In this document: positions 1 to 5,895 of the stretch, one piece after another
Layout: every line of letters starts with the position of its first letter
Position numbering within the stretch: position 1 is the stretch's first letter
NCBI GenBank assembly: GCA_017964745.1
Contig: JAGCRJ010000324.1
Coordinates: forward strand, 1 to 10,234
DNA from: Lachnospiraceae bacterium
GTDB taxonomy: Bacteria > Bacillota > Clostridia > Lachnospirales > Lachnospiraceae
Length of the DNA: 10,234 nucleotides
Reading direction: 5' to 3'
The notes under the pieces: generated by a model
What the model was told of the DNA's origin: nothing
Database searches by the model: none
Seen by the model: only the letters and a program-made list of their open reading frames with translations
Translations under genes and position numbers: made by a program

Positions 1-387
1 AAATCCGATGAGTGTCACGGATGCTCTGATATTTTTATTAGCACACCATTTTTTTATCATGAAAACAGTGATGAAATATGATGCGAGATAAAAGAAACAG
101 CTTGATGCCACAGCAGATTCCTCGATGGGAAGCCTGAGCACCAGCCTGAAGAATAAGGCTACCGAATGCCACATATAATATGGCGACATCATCCAACTTC
201 TGAATGCACTGCTGCCCGTGAATGTGGCAAGATAAGTATAGACATGACCGTTATAGTCGGTCATGTCTGCCGGAAGTGCATGCATGACCGTCTGGTACAT
301 GAAATAACTCAACAGAAGAGCAAATCCCAATATGGGAAGATAATCTGAAACCGGTCTTGTATTTTTATCGGATATCGAAGGATTCAT
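1..387 (-). CDS. Multi-pass membrane protein, N-terminal part (GT-C glycosyltransferase-like)
   Basis: An open frame on the minus strand starts at an ATG at 387 and runs 129 codons with no stop to the left edge, so the gene is partial (C-terminus missing). Residues 1-15 are polar, residues about 16-33 form a first TM helix, and residues about 95-112 a second. Between them lies an extracytoplasmic-type loop with D41, D44, Y45 and H48 (DMTDYNGHVY), followed by a PYYMWH segment. An acidic, His-containing loop just after TM1 is the usual layout of GT-C lipid-phosphosugar-dependent glycosyltransferases and related polytopic proteins, so a role in decorating cell-envelope glycans is plausible but inferred. 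The Shine-Dalgarno is weak (AGGC before the ATG). It is transcribed divergently from the gene at 480 across about 90 bp. Coding status is well supported by hydrophobicity pattern and codon use; the family is a guess. Confidence 0.72.
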   Translation of the reverse strand, partial: MNPSISDKNTRPVSDYLPILGFALLLSYFMYQTVMHALPADMTDYNGHVYTYLATFTGSSAFRSWMMSPYYMWHSVALFFRLVLRLPIEESAVASSCFFYLASYFITVFMIKKWCANKNIRASVTLIGF

Positions 388-464
388 GTTTGCCTAGAAT
401 TAATGCGTTATGATATCATTTAGTAGTTTCAAGCAAAGACAACCATTATGTTATCACAGTTTTT
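388..464. promoter_or_regulatory. Divergent intergenic region with a 10-bp palindrome
   Basis: This short AT-rich spacer separates the divergent membrane-protein genes and should hold both promoters. A perfect 10-bp palindrome, ATGATATCAT, lies at 410-419. For the rightward gene a poor candidate -10 (TATGTT, 447-452) sits 17 bp from a weak TAGTTT. No convincing consensus promoter is visible for either direction. The palindrome could be an operator, possibly for the LysR protein encoded downstream, but a 10-bp palindrome is also expected by chance at this scale. Confidence 0.3.
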
Positions 465-479
465 ATGCCGGGTAAACAA

Positions 480-1088
480 ATGAAGCGCACCGTTAAAACC
501 ATCATAATATGTGTATGCCTGCTGATAATAATCCTCATCCCGTTACCTGCGGACGATCTTTATCTGAGATTCCATGTACGTGAAGGAAGCACTGACGGAT
601 ACAGGATCTATTATGCTACGCAGAGCAATCCGGATTATTCCGATGAACAGTATGTCGATTCGGTATATGATGAGGAGACCGGTCAGATCAGATTTGTGCT
701 GGATGCTTCTCTTGAAGGAAGTATTACCGGAATCCGCCTGGATTATCCCGCAGGTGAGGATATGATCGTTATCGACGGGATCAGCGTAAACTCCGGCGGC
801 ATAGTAAAAAAGCGAATCTCTGTTCCGTCTCTTTTTAATGAAGGAAATTACCTTATGATACACGGGATAACTATTGATACCGTATCCGACAGGGAAATGG
901 TGTATGCGGCCGTGACGCCGGACGATCCTTTCGTGGTGTTCGGAAGCGAAGGAGTAAGTCTTCTTTCAACGGGCTTTTCCCATAAGCTTTCAACCAAGAT
1001 ATGTATCGCATTACTGATAGCCATCGCCCTGATCCTTTACAATAAGGATCTCTTCGGCAAAGAATCATCGGAGGAACAGACAGCATGA
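480..1088 (+). CDS. Small bitopic/two-TM envelope protein with extracytoplasmic beta-rich domain
   Basis: No family is recognised. The protein has a short basic N-terminus, a strong hydrophobic helix (about 17 residues, ending in LIPLP), roughly 145 residues of mixed, beta-rich sequence without cysteine, a second TM helix near the C-terminus (KICIALLIAIALILYNKDLF) and a short polar, acidic tail. This predicts an extracytoplasmic domain held by a TM helix at each end. The domain style (GYRIYYAT..., then RFVLD and IRLDYP) recalls beta-sandwich segments attached to polytopic glycosyltransferases, which would fit the divergent neighbour, but that is inference. ATG 480 is preferred over ATG 465: it follows a weak GGGT purine tract and gives a compact basic signal-anchor, whereas 465 has no purine tract upstream. 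The stop codon overlaps the LysR start (ATGA), so the two genes are translationally coupled. Confidence 0.75.
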   Translation: MKRTVKTIIICVCLLIIILIPLPADDLYLRFHVREGSTDGYRIYYATQSNPDYSDEQYVDSVYDEETGQIRFVLDASLEGSITGIRLDYPAGEDMIVIDGISVNSGGIVKKRISVPSLFNEGNYLMIHGITIDTVSDREMVYAAVTPDDPFVVFGSEGVSLLSTGFSHKLSTKICIALLIAIALILYNKDLFGKESSEEQTA

Positions 1089-1984
1089 CCCTTCAGCAGA
1101 TGAAATATGTGATTGAGATAGCGGAGCGCGGTTCCATGAATGAAGCCGCCAAGAATCTCTTTATGTCGCAGCCCAGTTTGTCCCAGGCGATCAAGGATCT
1201 CGAGGATGAGATCGGCATCACCGTATTTCGCAGAAGCAACCGCGGTATAGAACTTACCACGGAAGGAAGCGAATTCCTCGGCTATGTCAGGCAGATACTC
1301 GATCAGTATTCGCTGATGGAAGACCGTTACCAGGGCAGGGGCGTTTCGGAAAAGAAATTCTACGTTTCCGCACAGCATTACACCTTCGCGGTCGAAGCCT
1401 TCTCCAATGCGGTACTTAAGGCCGGTATCGACGAATTCGATTTTGCTATTTATGAAACAAGAACCCACGAGATCATTTCCAATGTAAAGAATCAGAGAAG
1501 TGAGCTCGGAATACTTTACCTGAACGATTTCAACCGCCAGATACTTGAGAATGATTTCAAAGAGAACAATCTTGTTTTCACCGAACTGTTCTCATGCGAC
1601 ACCTACGTATATCTCGGCGCATCGCATCCGCTCGCGAAAAAGAAGAAGATATCCTTCAAGGAGCTCGACGATTATCCCTGTCTTTCCTTTGACCAGGGTG
1701 AAAAGAATTCCTTCTACTATGCGGAAGAAGTGCTCAGCACATATCCCTACAAGAAGATCATCCACGTCAACGACCGTGCGACCGCTCTCAACATGATGAC
1801 ACTTCTCAATGCCTACACTCTGTGCAGCGGTGTTATCTGTAAGAAACTCAACGGAACGGGTTATGCAGCGGTTCCTCTCGAAAGCGACGAGAAGATGACG
1901 ATCGGATATATCAAGAGAAGCGATGCAAAGCTCAGCGACATCGCAAAGAGCTTCATCAAGGAAATGAAAAAGTACGGAAAGTGA
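1085..1984 (+). CDS. LysR-family transcriptional regulator
   Basis: A 299-residue protein of normal LysR length. Residues 1-60 are the classic winged helix-turn-helix: MTLQQMKYVIEIAERGSMN, then EAAKNLFMSQPSLSQAIKDL, then the wing GITVFRR. A linker helix (to about 88) leads to the substrate-binding domain (about 90-295) with the typical segments SELGILYL, LVFTELF and ASHPLAKKK. LysR regulators bind DNA as tetramers and respond to a small co-inducer bound between the two halves of the C-terminal domain; the ligand here cannot be read from sequence. A good Shine-Dalgarno (GGAGG, 1070-1074) precedes the ATG, which overlaps the upstream stop by ATGA. Unlike many LysR genes it is not divergent from an obvious target; it sits inside an operon between an unknown membrane protein and a rRNA methyltransferase gene. 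Family certain, target unknown. Confidence 0.95.
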   Translation: MTLQQMKYVIEIAERGSMNEAAKNLFMSQPSLSQAIKDLEDEIGITVFRRSNRGIELTTEGSEFLGYVRQILDQYSLMEDRYQGRGVSEKKFYVSAQHYTFAVEAFSNAVLKAGIDEFDFAIYETRTHEIISNVKNQRSELGILYLNDFNRQILENDFKENNLVFTELFSCDTYVYLGASHPLAKKKKISFKELDDYPCLSFDQGEKNSFYYAEEVLSTYPYKKIIHVNDRATALNMMTLLNAYTLCSGVICKKLNGTGYAAVPLESDEKMTIGYIKRSDAKLSDIAKSFIKEMKKYGK

Positions 1985-1989
1985 TAAGG

Positions 1990-3186
1990 ATGGCAGAGGT
2001 TATTCTGAAAAAGGGAGGAGGCCGTTACTTAAAGAGCGGCGGACTCTGGATATATGATAACGAGATAGACCGGACGGAAGGTGCGTTCGAGCCCGGCGAT
2101 ATCGTAGACGTCAGGGATTTCGACGGCTTCAGGCTCGGAAAGGGATACATCAATCCGAAGAGCACCATCCGCGTTCGCATGCTTGAAAGATATCATGATG
2201 ACGCGATAGACGAAGCCTTCTGGGAAAAGCGTGTAAGAGATGCGTGGGAGTACCGTAAGAATATAGTCGATACATCCTGCTGCAGACTGATCTTTTCGGA
2301 AGCCGACTATTTTCCGGGACTTGTTGTCGATAAGTTCGGTGATGTGCTCGTGGTCGAGTGCGAAACTCTCGGAATGGAGAGACACAAGGAGCTTATCTGC
2401 GGGATCATAAGAAAGGTTCTTGCGGAAGACGGAACAGAGATCAGAGGCATCTATGAAAGAAGTGACGCTTCTGTCAGAAAACTGGAAGGCCTGGAAAAGG
2501 TAAAGGGATTTATCGGAGAGCCTTTCGATACGGATGTCTTGATCTGTGAAAACGGAGTAAAGTACAGGGTCAATATAGAAGAAGGCCAGAAGACCGGATT
2601 CTTCCTTGACCAGAAATATAACAGGGCTGCGGTTGCAAAGCTCTGCAATGGAAAGAAGGTTCTCGACTGTTTTACGCATACGGGTTCCTTTGCACTGAAT
2701 GCGGGACTTGCGGGTGCTGACAGCGTGCTCGGAGTTGATGCTTCCGAACTTGCGGTGGAGCAGGCGAGGGAAAATGCAAAGCTCAACGGACTGGGTGACA
2801 GGGTGAAGTTTACATGCGCCGATGTGTTCGACCTTCTTCCGGAGCTTGTCGCAAAGGGAGAAAGCTATGATGTCGTGATCCTCGATCCTCCCGCATTTAC
2901 GAAGTCGAGACAGGCAACGAAGAATGCGGTAAAGGGTTACCGTGAGATAAATATCAAGGGAATGAAACTGGTGCGTCCCGGCGGATTCCTCTGCACATGT
3001 TCATGCTCGCATTTCATGACTCCCGAGCTTCTGGAGAAGACCATCATGGAAGCCGCAAAGGGAGCGAGAAAGAGACTCAGGCTTGTCGAATACCGTATCC
3101 AGTCACCCGATCACCCCTATCTTATGGGCTGTCCCGAGTCACTTTATTTAAAATTTTTCATCTATCAAGTTTTCGAAGAATACTGA
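1990..3186 (+). CDS. rlmI: RlmI-like class I SAM-dependent 23S rRNA (cytosine-C5) methyltransferase
   Basis: A 398-residue protein of the RlmI/YccW family (COG1092), close to the E. coli length; the E. coli enzyme makes m5C1962 in 23S rRNA. Residues 1-65 form the PUA RNA-binding domain (KKGGGRYLKSGGLWIYDNEI). A central alpha/beta domain follows, then TGFFLDQK (202-209). The Rossmann-type catalytic domain has SAM motif I VLDCFTHTGSF (224-234), the acidic ribose-binding end of beta2 at VLGVD (D250), motif IV LDPPAF (298-303) and the TCSCSH motif (336-341) with cysteines expected for m5C chemistry. The ATG at 1990 is chosen because MAEVILKKG matches the family start. An in-frame GTG at 1981 overlaps the LysR stop but has no well-placed Shine-Dalgarno. 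Only five bases separate the LysR stop (1982-1984) from this ATG, so translation is probably coupled. The exact target base in this organism is inferred. Confidence 0.93.
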   Translation: MAEVILKKGGGRYLKSGGLWIYDNEIDRTEGAFEPGDIVDVRDFDGFRLGKGYINPKSTIRVRMLERYHDDAIDEAFWEKRVRDAWEYRKNIVDTSCCRLIFSEADYFPGLVVDKFGDVLVVECETLGMERHKELICGIIRKVLAEDGTEIRGIYERSDASVRKLEGLEKVKGFIGEPFDTDVLICENGVKYRVNIEEGQKTGFFLDQKYNRAAVAKLCNGKKVLDCFTHTGSFALNAGLAGADSVLGVDASELAVEQARENAKLNGLGDRVKFTCADVFDLLPELVAKGESYDVVILDPPAFTKSRQATKNAVKGYREINIKGMKLVRPGGFLCTCSCSHFMTPELLEKTIMEAAKGARKRLRLVEYRIQSPDHPYLMGCPESLYLKFFIYQVFEEY

Positions 3187-3187
3187 T

Positions 3188-3220
3188 AAAATCTGCCCGG
3201 AAAGTCGGGCAGATTTTTTT
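3188..3220 (+). terminator. Rho-independent terminator after rlmI
   Basis: A 12-bp perfect stem, AAAATCTGCCCG (3188-3199) with CGGGCAGATTTT (3206-3217), closes a six-base GAAAGT loop and runs into a T tract to 3220. It begins two bases after the rlmI stop codon and ends the membrane protein-LysR-rlmI unit. The A-rich 5' flank suggests some bidirectional potential, though no convergent gene is present. Confidence 0.93.
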
Positions 3221-3267
3221 AGTTTCCGGAAAACGTTCTCTTTTTCCGCACTCCGCCCGATTAATGC

Positions 3268-3300
3268 TTCACTTTCGATTTATAGTGGTATAATACATAG
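3268..3300 (+). promoter_or_regulatory. Extended -10 promoter of the MMPL operon
   Basis: A perfect TATAAT at 3289-3294 is preceded by TGG, giving an extended -10 (TGN). The -35 is weak (TTCACT at 3268-3273, spacing 15, or less good options with longer spacing), which is common when an extended -10 is present. Transcription would start near 3301 and give an untranslated leader of about 105 bases before the transporter gene. Confidence 0.75.
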
Positions 3301-3405
3301 TCGTTTGAAGATTTGACTGTTACAGCCAAAGAGTATTTGTTTGGTATGTCTTTTAGAAGCCGTACAGTGTGTTGTGCGACTTAAGGCATCTAAAGGGAAG
3401 TCGAA
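3301..3405 (+). promoter_or_regulatory. Structured 5' leader with Shine-Dalgarno-pairing hairpin
   Basis: Two hairpins can be drawn. The first, 3312-3330, pairs TTTG/CAAA and CTG/CAG around one mismatch. The second is long: CTTTTAGAAGCC (3350-3361) pairs with GGCATCTAAAGG (3385-3396) with one A-A mismatch and one G-T wobble. It continues directly into an inner stem, GTACA (3362-3366) with TGTGC (3373-3377), leaving a seven-base bulge on the 3' side. The right arm contains AAAGG of the Shine-Dalgarno (AAAGGGAAG, about 3392-3400), so the structure could limit translation initiation at 3406. No known riboswitch class is recognised. Pairing is read directly; the regulatory role is inferred. Confidence 0.5.
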
Positions 3406-5895
3406 ATGAGCAGTTCGGAAAATAATAAGAAAAACGAAGGTGGCAACTCGGTAATGCTGAAGGTTGCCACCTTTATAGTTGACAGGAGAAATCTGTTCTT
3501 CCTGCTGATAGGCATAGCGCTTATCTTCAGTGCAATAGCGTCGAGATGGGTCAGGGTGGAAAATGACCTTGCCGCTTATCTTCCTGATTCCGCGGAGACC
3601 AGCCGCGGGATCTCTTTAATGAACGATCAGTTCATAACATACGGAAGTGCGAAGGTGATGGTCACTAATATCACCTATGATGAGGCCGAAGCGATCTATG
3701 AGGATATCTCCGCAAGGGATGATGTCACACTGGTTTCGTTCGGGGACGATTCGGATCATTACAATGATTTTTCCGCATTGTATGATATAACCTTCGCATA
3801 TCCCGAAGATGACAAAAGATGCCTTGACGGGCTTGAGGAGATCAAGGCTTCGCTGGACGGTCAGGACATTTACGTCAGCACCTCAATGGGAGACCAGGCA
3901 GCCGAGACGATCGCCGAGGAGATGAAGGTCGTATCCGCACTCGTCGTCGTGGTCGTATTGTCCGTTCTCATATTTACTTCATCAACTTATGCGGAGGTTC
4001 CCGTGCTTCTTCTTACATTCGGGGCATCCGCGGTTCTTGCCGCAGGAACCAATTTCTTCCTCGGAACGATCTCCTTTGTCTCCGATTCCGTTACGATAGT
4101 GCTCCAGCTCGCACTGTCGGTCGACTATGCGATCATCTTCTGCAACAGATATAAGGAAGAGCATCAGACTCTCGGCATTCGTGAAGCGGATATAGTGGCG
4201 CTTTCAAAAGCGATTCCGGAGATAACGTCCAGTTCGCTGACCACGGTCGGCGGACTTATCGCAATGATGTTCATGCAGTACGGCATAGGCAGGGATATGG
4301 CTATATGTCTTATCAAGGCTATATTCTTCTCCCTCTTTTCCGTGTTCCTTCTTATGCCCGGACTTATCATGGTATTCGGAAAAGCCATGGATAAGACGAA
4401 GCATAAAAGCTTCATACCGAAGATCTCATTCATCGGAAAATTCGATCACCTTACAAGGTTTGTGATCCCGCCCGTGTTTGTTCTTCTTGTCATCGGAGCA
4501 TTTTATCTTTCCGGAAAATGCCCGTATGTTTACGGCTATTCTCTTATAGAAACACCGGTCAAGAACGAGTCCCAGATCGCGGACGAAATGATAAGCAATG
4601 CTTTCGGTGATTCCAATTTCGTCGCACTGATGGTTCCCTCCGGAGATTACACGAAGGAAGACGAGGTGATGAGAGCACTCGAAGCAAGAGAAGAGGTGGA
4701 TCACTGCCAGGGACTTGCCAATACGGAAGCAATGGACGGATACATGCTCACCGACACGTTAAGCGCGAGGGAGTTCTCCGAGCTTTTCAATGTCGATTAC
4801 GAAGTGTCCGAGCTTCTTTATATGGCATATGCGATCAATGATGAAAATTATGCGAAGATCATAAACGGTTTTTCCGGATATAAGGTTCCGCTTATAGACA
4901 TAGTTATGTTTTTGCATGATGAGGTTGAAGAGGGTTATGTGACGCTCGATCCCGATCTCATGAAAACTCTTGATGAAGCAAACGCGCAGATGAAAATGGC
5001 GAAGGACCAGCTGCAGGGTGAGGATTACAGCAGGATCCTGGTATATCTGAATCTTCCCCAGGAGGGTGATGAAACCTTTGCGTTCCTTGATGAGATGCAT
5101 TCTATCGCGGGAGGTTACTATTCGGGTGAGGACAGTGTTCTCGTTGCCGGTGAATCTACCAGCCAGTACGATCTTAAGAAAACATTCTCGAGGGATAATC
5201 TTGTGGTCAACATCGTATCGATACTGGCTGTTCTTGCGGTACTTCTTTTCACATTCCTGTCCGCGGGCATGCCTGTGCTGCTGATACTTGTAATACAGGG
5301 AGCGATATGGATCAATTTCTCATTCCCGACGCTTCATCATTCGTACCTGTTCTTCATGGGATACCTTATCGTAAGCTCGATCCAGATGGGTGCAAATATC
5401 GACTATGCGATCGTCATCTCGGGAAGATATACCGAGCTTCGCAAGATAATGGATAAGAAGCAGGCATGCATAGAGACGCTGAACTTTGCATTCCCCACGA
5501 TCATCACATCGGGATCGATGATGGTGCTTTCGGGATTTGCGATCGGTAATCTTTCATCCGATGCGACTATCTGCGGAATCGGACAGTGTCTCGGACGAGG
5601 AACACTGATTTCCATCGTGCTTGTAATGTTCGTTCTTCCCCAGATCCTGATGGTGGGTGAGAAGATAATAGAACGGACATCCTTCGAGGTATCCGTGCCC
5701 ATCAAGCTTGACCGCGGCTTCGGAACCGTAAGGGTTGACGGTATGGTAAGGGGCCAGATAAACGGATATGTTGTCGGTGAGATGCATGCTCTTGTAAAAG
5801 GAGACATAGCCGCCGTTGTCACAATGGGAGGAATGCAGGAGCTGCCGGAAGATGCAACGGATGGGAATGAACTTCCCGGGGAGGTGAGAAAATGA
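3406..5895 (+). CDS. MMPL-family (RND superfamily) membrane transporter with glycine-patterned C-terminal tail
   Basis: An 829-residue protein built as two RND half-repeats. TM1 is at about 29-47, followed by extracytoplasmic domain 1 (about 50-170, with LAAYLPDSAETSRG) and TM2-6 (about 174-326). The second half has TM7 (about 352-369), extracytoplasmic domain 2 (about 372-595) and TM8-12 (about 598-755). Both halves carry the RND-type Asp-Tyr pair in a TM helix, LSVDYAIIFCNRY (D240/Y241) and GANIDYAIVISGRY (D666/Y667), as in proton-driven MMPL proteins; substrates of the family are usually lipids or hydrophobic envelope precursors. After TM12 a cytoplasmic tail (about 757-829) contains a glycine-spaced beta-like stretch (G779, G783, G787, G791, G799) resembling bactofilin strands, followed by an acidic end. 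ATG 3406 has an AAAGGGAAG Shine-Dalgarno; M17 is a poorer alternative. The stop overlaps the next gene's ATG. The substrate is unknown. Confidence 0.93.
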   Translation: MSSSENNKKNEGGNSVMLKVATFIVDRRNLFFLLIGIALIFSAIASRWVRVENDLAAYLPDSAETSRGISLMNDQFITYGSAKVMVTNITYDEAEAIYEDISARDDVTLVSFGDDSDHYNDFSALYDITFAYPEDDKRCLDGLEEIKASLDGQDIYVSTSMGDQAAETIAEEMKVVSALVVVVVLSVLIFTSSTYAEVPVLLLTFGASAVLAAGTNFFLGTISFVSDSVTIVLQLALSVDYAIIFCNRYKEEHQTLGIREADIVALSKAIPEITSSSLTTVGGLIAMMFMQYGIGRDMAICLIKAIFFSLFSVFLLMPGLIMVFGKAMDKTKHKSFIPKISFIGKFDHLTRFVIPPVFVLLVIGAFYLSGKCPYVYGYSLIETPVKNESQIADEMISNAFGDSNFVALMVPSGDYTKEDEVMRALEAREEVDHCQGLANTEAMDGYMLTDTLSAREFSELFNVDYEVSELLYMAYAINDENYAKIINGFSGYKVPLIDIVMFLHDEVEEGYVTLDPDLMKTLDEANAQMKMAKDQLQGEDYSRILVYLNLPQEGDETFAFLDEMHSIAGGYYSGEDSVLVAGESTSQYDLKKTFSRDNLVVNIVSILAVLAVLLFTFLSAGMPVLLILVIQGAIWINFSFPTLHHSYLFFMGYLIVSSIQMGANIDYAIVISGRYTELRKIMDKKQACIETLNFAFPTIITSGSMMVLSGFAIGNLSSDATICGIGQCLGRGTLISIVLVMFVLPQILMVGEKIIERTSFEVSVPIKLDRGFGTVRVDGMVRGQINGYVVGEMHALVKGDIAAVVTMGGMQELPEDATDGNELPGEVRK
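3437..3473 (+). repeat. 11-bp perfect inverted repeat inside the transporter 5' coding region
   Basis: AAGGTGGCAAC (3437-3447) and GTTGCCACCTT (3463-3473) are perfect reverse complements separated by 15 bases, about 31 bases after the start codon. The RNA would form a stable hairpin over codons 11-23, with the alternative ATG (M17) in its loop. No T tract follows, so it is not a typical terminator. It may influence early elongation or mRNA stability, or be chance. Confidence 0.6.

Noticed and set aside
166..348. Short plus-strand open frame of 60 codons at the left end
   Set aside because: The minus strand here is open for 129 codons and encodes TM helices, whereas this frame is Cys/His-rich, lacks a Shine-Dalgarno and lies fully inside that gene.
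2029..2679. Minus-strand open frame of 216 codons inside rlmI
   Set aside because: Shadow of the rlmI reading frame, with no promoter or ribosome-binding site of its own.
3301..3405. Known metabolite riboswitch in the MMPL leader
   Set aside because: Pairing is clear, but no conserved core of any class I know is present, so it is reported only as an unclassified structured leader.
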